Notes: generated from the sequence alone by a model not told the origin. DNA of 64,000 nt from Alternaria dauci (GCF_042100115.1 NC_091273.1:3224001-3288000), one strand, 5' to 3'; shown: positions 11,058 through 23,024, numbered from the stretch's first letter. Translations and numbers: made by a program.

Positions 11058-11484
11058 ATGATTAAAACGCTCCTCTTGATCCTAATCACAATCTTCAGTA
11101 AGCCCTCTATCCGTCCTTATCTTTGGCGAAACTTCTACTAACAAATACATAGTTCCACCCGTCGGAGTCTTCCTCGTAGCAGGATGCGGTGCCGACTTCT
11201 TCATCAACCTTCTCCTCACATTTCTGGGCTACTTTCCTGGCCACATCCACGCCTTCTACATCGAATACGTATACGTTAAGCGACGCGACGAGATACGCGC
11301 CGGCATCTACAATGCGCGCCCTGCGCCGGGTGTTTACAGTCAAAAAGTGCAAAATGGTGGTCATAAGACAATGCCCGTTGCGCCCGTGCCTGCGCCTACA
11401 GGAGTCGAGGCGGGATACGGGAGTGTACCAGCACAGCAGGGCTATGTTCAGGGTCAACAGCAGGGATACGGGACAGTGCATTAG
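11058..11484 (+). CDS. PMP3-family plasma-membrane proteolipid with long tail
   Basis: Exons 11058-11097 and 11153-11484, split by a 55-nt GTAAGC...TAG intron, give 123 residues. The joined start contains IPPVGVFLVAGCGADFFIN, the hallmark of the UPF0057/PMP3 family, then a second hydrophobic helix with LGYFPGHIHAFYI. PMP3 is a small membrane protein that limits cation influx and is induced by salt and cold stress in yeasts and plants. Classical members have about 55 residues; this one adds a hydrophilic tail of some 65 residues ending in Gly/Tyr/Gln repeats (GYGS, GYVQ, GYGT). The intron falls just before IPPVGV and is phase 1. Family call is very safe; the tail's role is unknown. Confidence 0.9.
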
Positions 11485-11793
11485 GCCATAACCAGAGGGG
11501 TTGAGGGTTGTACTGGACGTTGAAACATGAGGTAACGAGGTCTAGGAGAATGTGTCAGGAATGCGTGGAAAGTGGAAAAGTGGCGTTGAGCGTGGGTTTA
11601 GCTTTGATTCTTGCGATACCAGATTTTAAGATATTCGAATTCTTCATGATACGACTCACTTGTTTCTCTTCACACTCATGCACCAAGTGACGAGGTTTGA
11701 GCCATTGCTCGTGGTATTGTACATATATGTACAAGGTGCTCACCATCGTATCCTGGCACCCGGGCTGCTTCGTTGTGATACACGCTCGCGACT
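11485..11793. other. Convergent 3' region between PMP3 and bL19m
   Basis: About 310 nt that must hold both transcript ends. No coding signal and no strong hairpin were seen. Confidence 0.4.
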
Positions 11794-12777
11794 CTACCTC
11801 TTCTTGCCCCTGCCCTTCTTCTTGCCACCCATCATCGCAGCTGCAGCGCCGGCACCCTTCTTCTTCTGTCCTTCTGCCGTACCCAGCGCAGCCTTCTGCC
11901 TGAGATACATCCTGACAACATTCTCCACACTCCCCCTGTCGTGCTTGACAGTCCTCATGTACGTCAACCTGGCGCGTCTCGCCCTCTTGGCGGCTCGCTG
12001 CACAACCTCGATGCCCTCCACCAACGGGCTGTAGATCTTGTACCACATCTCTACACCCACACGAGTGAGCTGGCCACGTAGGAGAATAGCGGTGTCGGTG
12101 CCACGGCGTCGGATGTTGATGCATACACCAGCGAAAGGGTCGCCGGTGCGTTGGCGCACAAGTAGAATGTCGCCGACCCGCGCGCATTCTGGGTTGTCTT
12201 TTGCGAAGAGGCGGGTTCGCGCACCTGTGGGATCGAGAAGGCTTATTTGCGAGGCGTTTACCGCGGCAATGGGGTTGGGACAGGTTTTTTTGATATTGAG
12301 GGCTTTCGGTCTGAGGACGGGGACGCCGAATTGGTGGCCTGTAGGATGGGGTCAGCGCTCTCGTTGTCTCGACAAGGCCGATGTATGCAATTCCAATCTT
12401 TCAATGCATGCATTGACGCAACCGGTAACGAAAAGGGCGGTCGTACTCAATCGGCGGTCCACACTCTTCTGCTTCATCACGGGCTGCCATTTAGGATCGA
12501 TAGGCTTTTTCTCTCTCCGGCGCTTGATGGTCACTAATTCTCCGTCCTTGAATTCCCCATCTTCTCCATATGACGCTGGGTACAGGGCCCGATGCAACCG
12601 TTGACTCAGGTCTGGCTCCCGTGTTGATAATCGCTGTTCACGCTTGGCGGGCAATATGGGCGTCGTGGGCGCTGCGTCGACAGCGACTGTCTCGGTGCTC
12701 GCGAATCGTTTACATCGTATGGCTCTGAAGGCGACACGCTGGGCCGTAGCCCGCGTGCAGGGTATGACGGCTGACAT
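11794..12777 (-). CDS. Mitochondrial large-subunit ribosomal protein bL19m
   Basis: Exons 12447-12777 and 11794-12338 (108-nt intron, donor GTACGA, CTGAC branch point, CAG acceptor) give 291 residues. The first about 30 residues are rich in Arg, Ser and Ala without acidic residues, fitting a mitochondrial targeting peptide. The L19 domain follows the intron: GDILLVRQ, RTGDPFAGVCINIRRRG, LLRGQLTRVGVE, WYKIYSP. The C-terminus is a Lys/Gly/Ala-rich tail ending GKKKGRGKKR. bL19 sits at the subunit interface of the mitoribosome. Yeast counterpart is IMG1. The start is the first ATG before the targeting region. The retained frame across the intron would stop early, which supports splicing. Confidence 0.87.
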
Positions 12778-13487
12778 TGGCGGGCGGAGGTGGAGTAGTC
12801 GACTGGAAGTTCGGCTTCAGGAAATTCGAAGTCGCTTATGTCAGCAATCCATTCATCCCTTCCGCACAGCTTGCATCGACTTGCTTTCGTATCACAACCA
12901 CATGTCCCACTTATATCTTGCATTTTATCTGGTCATTGCGTATATTCATGTATCGTTTCCAACTCAACTATGTAACAGATCATCGTTGCAGTGCACTGAC
13001 CACCCGGTGTGAATGTCGCCTGCACTTTCCGCATCGCTTCTATGAAACAGACATGTGCACGTCTCCCTAGCGGAGTAGATTAAAAAGAAAAAAACTTTTG
13101 TAAATGCAGATCACCGCCAACTCTGATGGAATACTGCAGCGCAATCGCCCATGCTAAATAAAAAAGGCAGCCCAGAAACACCATGCTTGCGCGAGATCAG
13201 GCAACGAAACCACGTATGGACAAAGATAACCAGAGAGACCCACAGAAATACCTCGGGATATCCATCTCAGGCACCCCGTAGCCATGCAATTCACCGCTTT
13301 TCTACCCCGGTACTCCAAAGGAAAGGTAAGGCCAGACGCCGTTGAGATGCTACCGTCCGACGCCGATGGAACTAAGGGGACATGTCGAACCGAAGGAATT
13401 AAAGTCGCGCCTGGTTGAGTTGCTCGCTTAAACCTAGGACAACATTGGGATGCTGGAAAATCTCGCCCTGGAAGATGAAGCCAGCCG
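12778..13487. other. Intergenic, bL19m promoter and NmrA-like gene 3' end
   Basis: No coding features. A purine-rich stretch with A runs lies at 13080-13095. Nothing else stands out. Confidence 0.4.
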
Positions 13488-14684
13488 TCAGCAATTGATC
13501 TGTTCAAAGTCGATCTCGACCTCTCTCCTAGGCGTCTCTACCTCTTCCATCCATGTAAGACCGTTGGCAGCCTCCTCTACCGGGAACACCTCCTGGGCGT
13601 ACTCCTCCATGGAACGGTTTCCTTCCCATAGCTCAAGGGAGACCCTGGGAACGTCGGGTTCAAGATCAGGTCCAAAGTATGGCGCGCCCTTCTCTCCCAG
13701 CGTGTATTCCAGCGCGGCAAGGTGCTCCCGATAACCTGTGGGTGTGGGCACGTTGATCATTATAGGCCCCCGCTTGTAGCGGACTGGTCTCCGGAGACCA
13801 GTACTGAAAGCTTTGCAGACTTCTCTCGGGGTCATGGATGCGAACGCAAGGGGAATCCTAAACTAGTCAGTATGTAGTCGAAAATCATTCGTGCATTTCA
13901 GCGTCTCTGTAACGCAGCCACATCATAGCAGGATATGAGGAAATGGCAGGTGACTCGACAGTCAGCGGCCAGTGATGCGACGCCACCAGATCGAACCACT
14001 GTGGAGACTGTCCGCATCATGTGGACCAGGATATGCAGACGCAGAGTACGCTTACCGCTTGCCATTCCACTTTCGTGGACCTTCCTTAAATAGTTGGTAT
14101 ACAGCTGGCCCTATATCGTGTTCCGAGTCGAGCCAGGGTAACGGCTGATCAGGGTGGAAAGGAGCTTGCCAAACAAAACTTCCATCGTACTGGTGCTCCA
14201 TGCGGAAGAGCGGGAAATCAAGGCCGGTAAAGTTGTTGTGGTAAATTCCGCAGTAGACGAAAGTCGCCGGCAGGCCGATTTGGCGGATGTACTGTTCGAC
14301 TGTGAATTTGGGCGCCCATAGTGGTAGTGCTCGCCAGTTATTGCCGAACACCGAGTGGTCTGGCATGCTCGAATAGATGTAGTGTTGAATTCCGGCTTTC
14401 TTTGCGGCATCGGCAAGCGACCGACCAATAGCAACCTCGTCTCCCCAGTGCGTGGTATTTATGAACGCACATTGCGCGCTCTTGAAAAGATCGTCGAGAA
14501 ATTTCTTGTCCTCCAGTGCGCCAATGTAGACAGTGACGTTTTCCAGTTCGGCCAACTCCCGTGCAACTATTCCGTTCAGGTCTCGCATTTGCGCTCGAAC
14601 TTGCCATCCTAGTGCGGCGGCCACGCGAATGAAGCTCGCCGATTGGCGGCCATTGCTGTTAATGGTAACGACGGTCCTTTGCAT
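13488..14684 (-). CDS. NmrA-like NAD(P)-binding protein
   Basis: Exons 14056-14684 and 13488-13857 joined over a 198-nt intron give 332 residues; the join reads GKRIPLAFAS in one frame. The N-terminus VVTINSNGRQSASFIRVAA is the dinucleotide-binding loop of NmrA-like short-chain dehydrogenases with a degenerate glycine motif, followed by Rossmann strands (VRAQMRDL, VTVYIGALED, CAFINTTHWGD) and HYIYSSMPD. The family includes the nitrogen-metabolite repressor NmrA and redox-sensing HSCARG; most members are binding proteins rather than enzymes. ATG 14684 is preferred over frames starting further upstream because it places the Rossmann strand at the very N-terminus, as in the family. Partner and ligand are not predictable. 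Confidence 0.82.
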
Positions 14685-16275
14685 TCGTGTATCCTTGAAA
14701 GTGAATTTTGGGCAAAACAAAAAAAAAGGGTAGTCCAGAGAATTTTCACAAGGTCCTGTAGCGGTTGCGACTTTCGGAAGGGTAGTCGTGGGTATATAAA
14801 ACGCAAACAGAGCCAAGGCGCGAGGGTACCGGGGAGTTGTCACCTGGGGCTCCGGGAAGTAGGTGGCAGCTCAATGGCGGACGAGGGTGAGATAAGGACT
14901 TGGTGTAAGGGTAGTCGTAACCTTGGGAGGGTTTCGGTTCGGCGGCGTCAGCGATGCCGGTTCGGCGGGCAGATGATAACGTGCCTGCAACACACAAAGG
15001 TGGTCAAGCCTTTGGTAGTGCGATCGATGGCAGGCACGTGAGGCAACTTAGGCAGGGTTGTGCGGAGCTAGTGGTCGTGTTCTGAGGTTGAGGTTGCGGT
15101 CCGATTCATTTACCTTTGACGTAGACACGCGCAATGCTTAAAGAGGAGAATTACGGTCAGGGACGCCGGCCGGAGAAACAGGAGATGCTCAAGACCGAGC
15201 CGTTTTTTTGTATGACCTTATAGCCAAGTTTGGGCTCGTCATTTGCGTTGCTGGGAAAGCCTTACCTAATAGTCCACCCGCAAGGGCGAATAGACTCCGC
15301 TTGACATCGCGAACACCTGACCGCGCCCAGTACTTACCACAGTCGGCCAGCGCAAATGCCCGTAAACGGTCCACGCCATCACTCCAGACTCGCAGAGCTG
15401 CTACACTGGGCAATTGTGGAGCCATCACTCACGGTCGCGTTTCGTTTTTTCAACACGCAGTACTATGCATACACAAGCGAGCAACGTGCACTATCTTCGG
15501 ACTGCATCGACCTTGGTAGGCTAACTCACAGACAAGGGGCTCCACATTAGAATCTGCTCGTAACGCAGAGAAATCGAAGAGGGGCAATGTCTGCAGTCGA
15601 TGCGGGGGATACACTAAGCTCAGGGACCGCGAATAACGGGTGAATGGACCCGCCAGAAACAGTTGTCGTATCCACGCTGCTTTGCTCGGGGCCATCCACC
15701 GTCGCCTGTAGGAAACGTGCCATCATCGAATTACTCCGAGTGTAAGGGCCATCACGGTGTTAGTTCTTGGCACAGAGATTTCTTTTACTAACTGAAACAA
15801 GCTCCCGAGGTCTCCATCCCTCTAGTGGGAAGCCCTGGTCTATGTACATCTTCAATCTATATGTGGACACGCACTTGGACAGGTTCCCCACACCAATAGT
15901 CGGCCTCTCCAGCAGCATCATTTGTGTGTATACCTTCATGTCCACGTCGACCCTGGCCAGATCGGCGTTACGGTACAACAGGTGTCAAACATCATCTGCT
16001 CATGTTGGCGGCAACGTTCCGAGCGGGTTGTGCTCACTGATAGCAGCCGGGATATTGTCGCGTAACTCCAATGATTCACGCCTCCCAACGCCGCAGCAGG
16101 CAACGTACGTCGGGCTGATCCCGGTGCGTCACCAGACTCCGGGGACTGACGTGCCATTTATGGCGACATTTCGAGGCGCCTTGCACCCATCAGATAGACA
16201 CTCCTGTCGCTAGGCTGCAGCCAACGACCAGCCACTATTAGCCGTGCTCCCAGCAGTACTCAACGTGCTGCGCGC
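14685..16275. other. 1.6 kb intergenic region without recognisable gene
   Basis: It contains the promoter of the NmrA-like gene on its left and the 3' end of the asparaginase gene on its right. Short frames on both strands show no family features, no good splice pairs and no repeats. Confidence 0.45.
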
Positions 16276-18274
16276 TTATCCAATCACACGTGCCCAAACC
16301 TCAGCGTTGCCGTCGCCCTCTGATGCATGCAGCTTTGCGGCACTGACTTCATCGCTGTGAAGATGGGCTCCTGCGTCGATTAACGTCTGTACGTGGTCTG
16401 GTAAGCCAGCGGCCGCGGCCAAGAAGAGCGGGGTATTTCCTGATCGGTTTCGAAGATGCACGGAGGCGCCTTGGGCCAGAAAGTCTCGCAGAATCTCAAC
16501 ATTCGGGCTTGTTGCCGCAAGATGCTACATTGGCACGTCAGCAAAGAACGCAATCTCACGCGGACGGAACAAAGTCGCTCCAGACTGATTGCAGGGCAAT
16601 GATGGGCTGAAAGATAAGCGACTGCCTCTCGCCGCATGATTGGGACACGGCTGGGAGCTGTTTGGCTCCGTTCCGCTGATGCCGACGGCCTCTCGCATGT
16701 TTATCTTGATAATGTTGTATGCGTTGCCCTGTCTCGGACTGCTGCTAGCTGTGCTGTATATATTGTGCACACTTATCCGATACCGGCTCTTATACAATAT
16801 AGGAACAACGAAAGCATTGCGTCATATGCAGTTCCTGGAAGGTAGGAAGAAGAACACAGATAGGCATCTGAGTGCTGACTGGACGGAAAGGTACTTACTA
16901 CAGGACTGTTCATCTGATAATCGGCATCGTTGAGTAGCCATCGAGGCTCTCCTCGAATAATGTCTTTCGTCGCTTGCAGATCGCCTTTTTGAACAGCGTA
17001 GCCGAGCGCTGTAAGACTTGAGAGCTCAGGGGTAAGAACACCGCTCCTTGAAGGGTGCTCGAAATGGGTTCGTGTCGTCTCAGTAAGCTCGCCACGTAGC
17101 GAAATGGACATGCGCTTTGCAACCTCCTCGGGTGTAGCATCCGGCAAGGCAAGAAGGTAGGCTAATTTGGTGAGCGCTGCTTCTGAGGTTAGATCTTGGC
17201 CAAATACGACTCCAGCACGACCAAGGAATGCCCCAGGTGCGTATAGGGCGCTGACACTGCCACTTAAACACTGTGTGACATTCACAATCACGATCCCCCT
17301 CTTAACCGCGTCCGCTAAGCATCTAGTCATTGCGCTATCTGGTCCTCCTGGGGTATTTCCGGCTCCAAATGTCTCGAGTACCAGCCCTTTGAGGCCTTCC
17401 AAACGCAGGACTGCATCCACCATCGCTGGTGTAATGCCTGGGAACACGCGTAGACAGGCCACGTGTGCTGTATCTAAGCTCGTCTGGATGGTAAAGGGCC
17501 TGAGATCCACGGATCTATGGACGCGGTGCCACAGAACATTGGTCTTGGTAGAGGATACAGTTGCCAGTGGTGGTAAGTTGGGGCTACCAAACGCATCAAA
17601 GTCCTCTGCGGACACTTTGGTGGCGCGATTCCCTCGAAACAGTTTGAAGTTGAAGAAAAGACATACTTCTGGTATCATGAAATGCCCGGCAATGATTAGA
17701 GAGTTCAGGAGATTGTCTTGCGCATCGGTTTGCAAGTTCATCATTGGCGCTTGTGATCCTGTCAGAATGACAGGCTTTCCCAGGTTATGGAACATGAAAC
17801 TCAACGCCGATGACGTGTAAGCAAGAGAGTCTGTGCCATGTAGTATGACAAAGCCATCGAAGAGTTGGTAATTCCGTTGGACTGTCCGGGCGATCTGGTC
17901 CCAGCCATTGGAGTCGATGGAGCTACTGTCGAGCAACTTCTCAAACTCGAGTACGCAGTATCGCACGCGGCGGTCATATGTGCTAACCGGAGTCCTAAGA
18001 CTTTGTACAGCTTTGCGTGTGCCTTTGTCGTCGACAACAATCTCCAAAGGTTCAGGGTAAGATCCATCGTTGAAGACTGGCCTAGGTGCAAGTCCGGCTT
18101 TGAGAAAGCCCCGTGCAGGTACCAGTCCGTCTGGAGATTTTCGCATACATATTGTGCCGCCTACTGAGGTCAGCACTTGAGGACTATATGATATTTTGTC
18201 CGAGAATGTGTACCTGTTATGACGATCAATACTCGTGACTCTGGCAGTTGCAGTTCTGGATGTTGGTCGTCCAT
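16276..18274 (-). CDS. Type I L-asparaginase with C-terminal ankyrin repeat
   Basis: Exons 18214-18274, 16899-18160 and 16276-16524 give 523 residues. The first join rebuilds the catalytic signature ITGGTICM; a second threonine site appears as HGTDSLAYTSSALS, and VILTGSQAPM completes the asparaginase core. After about residue 400 the chain turns into ankyrin repeats (NSPVHLAATS across intron 2, then NTPLFLAAAAGLPDHVQTLIDAGA). This two-domain plan equals the cytosolic asparaginase/60-kDa lysophospholipase family (mammalian ASPG). It hydrolyses L-asparagine to aspartate and ammonia; no signal peptide, so intracellular. Intron 2 is long (374 nt) but has a perfect TGCTGAC branch point 12 nt before its acceptor. 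Intron 1 ends in CAGTAG, two acceptors three bases apart; only the second keeps TGGTI intact. Confidence 0.88.
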
Positions 18275-18997
18275 CTCGTCCAGACACTAGGGGATCCTAG
18301 GTTGTGGTAGGGCCTATCTTGATCTAGCGGAGACCGGGTAAAAGACTGTCCGTAGATGCGATACAAGAGATTCGGGCGAAAAAGTAATGTTGTGGTAGAT
18401 GGGTTCTGTCGATCGAGATTTGCTCGACACCACAAGTGCCTTTGAAGTTTTGGTCACTATTCGGTACAGCACAAAGCAAAAAAAAAATAGATAAGAGCAA
18501 TGCTGGAACCCAGTCTTGGCGAGATAGCGAGCGGCGTAGCGCAACTCAGTGACAGCGATGAACGCTGGCTATCGGAGAAATCTTGACCATCATTGTGATC
18601 CGTCTTTCCTTACTCATCGGGCCGAACCAGCAGGCTTGACTGTAACGACCCACATTTAGGCATTCTGTTACCCCTTCAAAACCGACTGCATTACCCCTTC
18701 GAAACTCGATTCTATTACCCCTACAAAACTGAAAATTTGCATTGTGAAGCATGATCGCGTTGAAAAGGCCCGCAGCTGCGTGGGAAGTCTCGGCTTAAGA
18801 TACATGCAGTTACGTCACGGAAATAGGAAATTTCGGATGCGTGCAGCAACACGTGTGAGCGCACACGGGAATAATGCCCGTAGCCTACTACCAGGAGTTG
18901 TTCCTGTCGTCTCGCCGCCTAGGCCAGATGGAGGCACAATATACGCACACCCTCAACCTCTCAAGCCTTCGTATACCTCTATTCTCTGACTTGATTG
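18275..18997. promoter_or_regulatory. Asparaginase promoter region with CCCCT tandem
   Basis: The region precedes the minus-strand asparaginase gene and follows the 3' end of the nucleotidyltransferase-like gene. Its notable content is the three-copy CCCCT-bearing repeat described separately. Confidence 0.45.
18668..18731. repeat. Three imperfect tandem copies of a ~24-bp CCCCT unit
   Basis: Copies begin at 18668, 18691 and 18715. Each opens with TTACCCCT and continues as an A-rich TCRAAAC-like half; the third is worn. CCCCT is the core of the yeast stress-response element. They lie about 400-460 bases upstream of the asparaginase start. Confidence 0.6.
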
Positions 18998-20286
18998 TCA
19001 CAATGTCCTCTTGGCAGCTTCCTTCGCAGCATTTGCGCGCGCCTTCTCCGCAGACTTGACTTGTTCCCAGTTCTGCCTTACCCACCCCAGAACAGTGTCT
19101 TTGTTATCAGCTGTAATAAACTTTGACCAAACTAGAGGCTCATCGAGGTTGGGCTCAGATGAAATGCGCGGCTGGCCATTCTCGAATACTACCCATCGCT
19201 TCAGACCTTTTAAAACGACAGCCAGCGAGTTGCTTTGTATGGGCACCGCCACTTTGATATCCTTCCAGAGCTCTTCTTCCGCAGTCTTTAGGTGATGCTC
19301 CAATATCATGGCTTCGTACTCTTCCTTCTTGTCGAATACTGTAAGAGCCTCTTGCAGTACTTGCTGCCTGGTCCACTCGTTTGAGGCACCCTTATCCGAA
19401 TGTGAAGGCATGTAGTCCTCAACAAATCGCTGATACATGGGTCGCTTGGCTTGGCGGGCGCGATCGTTGTGTTTCTCGATACGACCTTCGAAGACGCTAT
19501 GTGAAAAGAACCTGCCTAGATTTCGATGTACGAAGTTAGCAAATGCCTCAAATGCAGTTTGTTCATGACAGAATCATACCGCTGGTGGCCCAATTGAAGA
19601 GATCGTTCTCGTCCGTGAAGCCATTTCGGTATTTCGCGACATCCATGCCATAGAATTGGATCGCCTGATCTGGATCTCGCGTTAGGAGCAGCAGAGCTTT
19701 CTTTTTGTTATATGGCTCAATCTCTGCTATTCGTACGTGTAAGCCCCGATCATTACAGGTAAGGCCTAGCGGACGATGAGAGACACCAACAATCTGCAAG
19801 AGATCCGAGTCGCTTTTCATGAAGCGTGTCCATTCGAAGAGCTCGGCACTTTCTGGGGTTCCATCTCCAACGGAGAGTTCAACGTCGATTTGTACATGTG
19901 CGTCCGGTGACTCTGGATGTGGTACAGCGTAGGAAGACGACCCGCCACGCAGAAGACAAAGATCAGCTCGAAGGGTGCTCTGTACTACAGACCATATCCT
20001 GTCCTGTGTGTTCGGTGGTCGGATGCCCTCTACTAAGAAGTCAATATCCCCATGGTCTGCTTTGGCTGGAGCGTCGCGCGGAACAACTGCACAGGCGAAG
20101 ATACGAAGTCAGCATATGTCCCGCGTGCATTTCGCAGAGGCACAACTCACCAACGCGTTCAAACAGCGTCTCCAAAAGGCGTTGATAATGTTCAGAGAGG
20201 GTCTGGTACAATTCTGTTGGTAGACGGGGAATCCGGACAGGTTTTCCGGATTCAGACGGGATGTTGGCGAATGCGAGACCTCCCAT
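18998..20286 (-). CDS. Uncharacterised nucleotidyltransferase-fold protein
   Basis: Three exons, 20151-20286, 19580-20086 and 18998-19515, with two 64-nt introns, give 386 residues; both joins keep frame and restore plain sequence (GDIDFLV downstream of intron 1, ATSGRFFSHSVFEGR across intron 2). The motif HGDIDFLV followed about 55 residues later by VQIDVEL matches the DxD plus third acidic strand of the nucleotidyltransferase (DNA polymerase beta-like) superfamily. The usual Gly-Ser helix before the DxD is not evident. The middle region (TCNDRGLHVRIAEIE) and a helical C-terminal half with KSAEKARANAAKEAAKR follow. I do not recognise a named subfamily. Nucleotide transfer is possible but not shown; a tRNA- or polyA-related enzyme cannot be told apart. 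Divergent from the Vps75-like gene. Confidence 0.7.
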
Positions 20287-20821
20287 ACTAGTAAGTACGA
20301 CGAAGACGGCTCGTGAGCCTTGGGAAGCAGCGGGAATCGTATTTCATGTGTTGTAGCCGTAGTTGATGTTATACAAAGTGATGGATCAGCGCATTAATAA
20401 CGATGCGATTAAGTGCGTGAGAGTAGTGGGTGTTGGCTAGCATGGGGGAGTTCGAAGGTGCACAGGACAAGCTGGAGCGAAGTGAAAGTAAAAGATTAGG
20501 TAAGACTCCCAGACTCGAGTCTGAAGCCTTCCGAGGCTCAATTGTACACACAAGTCTGCTATGGAGGAAATCTGAACATTGTTTCGAGTCAAAATGTCCC
20601 ATCTTTACCAGTATAGAGACGATATGATCCAGGTTTAGATCATCGACTGGCAGATGGCAAATGGGTGGAGAGGATAGGAGGAACGTGCCCGTGGGGCGGG
20701 ATACTTCCGCAACTTTAAGTGGGGCCGATGACGCGCGAACATCCCTGCAACAGTCGGGAAATTTTGGGAGAGATGCTCGCAGCCGGACTCTCCTCAACTC
20801 AACAAATATCCTAGTTTTGAC
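20287..20821. promoter_or_regulatory. Divergent promoter region
   Basis: 535 nt between the start codons of the nucleotidyltransferase-fold gene and the Vps75-like gene. No clear box motifs seen. Confidence 0.45.
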
Positions 20822-22091
20822 ATGTCTGATTGCTGCTCACCTGACGGCCACTGTTCACATAGCATGGATACGAAAATGACGGAAGAAATTTCTGCTCGTT
20901 TCGAGGAGCTCTCAGCTCTTGAGCACGAGTTCGAGGATGTCGAGGAAGAGATCAGTAAGTCGCAGTCCCGCCACTACAACACCAGCCGCGCACGTTATTT
21001 CAGTGTGCGCAAGCGCATGCGCCATAGCGGCGCACCTCCGCAGTGGTGCACGTCTCTGTGGTCGCTCAAGCATGAGACATGGCGTGGCTAATACGACTGC
21101 AGTCCGCCAAGCTGAAGCTCTCCAAAGTCCTCTTTACAAGAAGCGCGCCGAGTTCGTCAAAAACATCCCACACTTCTGGTCGCTCGTCTTCGAGCAGGCA
21201 CCCCCCGAGATTGACAACTTCATCCAACCCACCGACTCCAAGGTTTTCGCGGAGTGCCTTGAGACCTTCGAGGTGTCGCGATTCGAGCTCAACGACCCCA
21301 ATGGCTCCCCACGCAGCTTCTCGCTCAAGTTTGGCTTCGCCGACAACGAATACTTTGAAGACAAAGTACTCGAGAAGAAGTTCTGGTTCAGGAAGACAAA
21401 AGACTGGCAGGGCCTCGTTTCCGAGCCTGTCAAGATCAACTGGAAGAAGGACAAGGACCTTACTGGTGGTCTGACAGACGCGGCATACAAGCTTGGCGAG
21501 ACGAGAAGGAAATTGGCAACGGATACCGCCAACGGCGCCGCTAGGAAGGAGGAGACCAAGACCAAGGAATACAAGAACCTAGCAAAGAAGATCGAGACCG
21601 CTACAGATGCCTCGGTGAGCTTCTTTGGCCTGTTCTCTTTCGTATCAGGCTACCGATGGGTGAGCGCTGAAGAGTCAGCGCAGGCTGCCAAGGAGGAGAA
21701 GGAAAGATTTGAGAAGATCAAGCGCGGTGAAAAGGTTGATGACGAGGATGACGAGGAAGACGAGGAAGATCCACAGGACTACCAGGAGATCGAGGTCTTC
21801 CCAGGTGGTGACGAGGTTGCTACTATCATTGCCGAAGACATGTGGCAGAACGCCATCAAGTACTACAGTAAGTTGCTGTGCATCCGATCGCACCTTGTGT
21901 ATTACTAACAAACCACAGAGGGCACCTTTGACGAAGATGAAGACGATGAAGATTTGTCTGATCTCGATGTCATGGATGCCAGTGACGATGACGATGACGA
22001 TGACCAAGAACCAGTCGATATCCGCGCATTGGTAGGCAAGGGTCGCAAGTCGGGTCAGGAACCGCCTTCAAAGAAGCAGCGCAAGGTTTAA
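20822..22091 (+). CDS. NAP-family histone chaperone, Vps75/SET-like
   Basis: Exons 20822-20954, 21103-21867 and 21919-22091 give 356 residues. The first join reads VEEEIIRQAEALQSPLY, running the long dimerisation helix into the earmuff domain: KKRAEFVKNIPHFW, FEVSRFE, FSLKFGFADNEYFED, KKFWF. The C-terminal third is acidic (DEDDEEDEEDPQD and a run of Asp) and ends in a basic SKKQRKV. NAP/SET proteins bind H3-H4 or H2A-H2B; a short N-terminus and the SET-type core point to Vps75, the partner that stimulates Rtt109 acetylation of histone H3. A CXXXXC-like N-terminus (SDCCSPDGHC) precedes the helix; a later in-frame ATG is possible as start. Rtt109 itself lies 19 kb away. Confidence 0.8.
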
Positions 22092-23024
22092 GTATGATGA
22101 TCACGATGACAATCTCACGCATGATTTCCTATCCTTCTCGTGCGCAGACTTTATACCCAGCAAACTTTACGAGGTCTTGCCTAGATCTCTCTGCCATATA
22201 GCAATAGTCTCAACGAAAACACTTGGTAGAAACCGAGTACGATGTGCGAAGGATGCGACAGTCCCGCCAAAGTACAACGAACGATAATACCATTCTTTTA
22301 CCCCTTCGATATCTTTGTCGTCAACAATCGACTCTACGATTCGTCAAACTGCGCTGGCTGGTTCCGCATCTTCCTGAATCATTTTTTTCACCGATGTTCT
22401 GGCCAAGCACCGGCCAACGGACCGCTGATGCCTTCCGTTCTCCTTGTGACCGTTCATCTTGCCGTCTAGGTACCCCGTTTCGCACGATGTTTTTTGGAGA
22501 CTCGAAAATCAGTTAGAGTTGGTCACTCATTTCCCCGCAATATCCCCGCGCATGGCTTCGAGAAGCTTGGCCTCCACCAATCATGTTGACCGACCTTCCC
22601 TCTATGCCTTTTTCGGCACGGACTCCACGCCGGTTCTTCCGTCGACCTACCCATTAATGACGTTTGCAAGCTTCGAGTGAGCCCTTACGCACAAACGGTC
22701 TGCATCGCGGTGGAGCTCGGAACGTACCTTGGTTGCCATTGACCAACGATTGACTTTGCTGGCTCCCGTAGTCCACTACATCGGACGTACGAGGATCTTT
22801 TTGAGCATCTTCTTGAGGGGTTACATGCATGCCGAGCTCAAATCTCCGGGTAATGTCTATCCGTCCGAGAGAATGGTGCCTGAAAGATCCATGTCAGCGC
22901 GGAGCTGTATGAAACTATCCGGTATGACACGGATGGGTCTTATTGAGATACTTGTCTTAAGTACTCTGGGACCCGTACTGTCTATTGAAACACACATATT
23001 GCCATTTGAGTCCGGATCCTCAAG
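22092..23024. other. Intergenic, upstream of beta-glucosidase
   Basis: About 930 nt with no recognisable gene. Short plus-strand frames near 22223-22680 show no family features. It must include the beta-glucosidase promoter. Confidence 0.4.
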
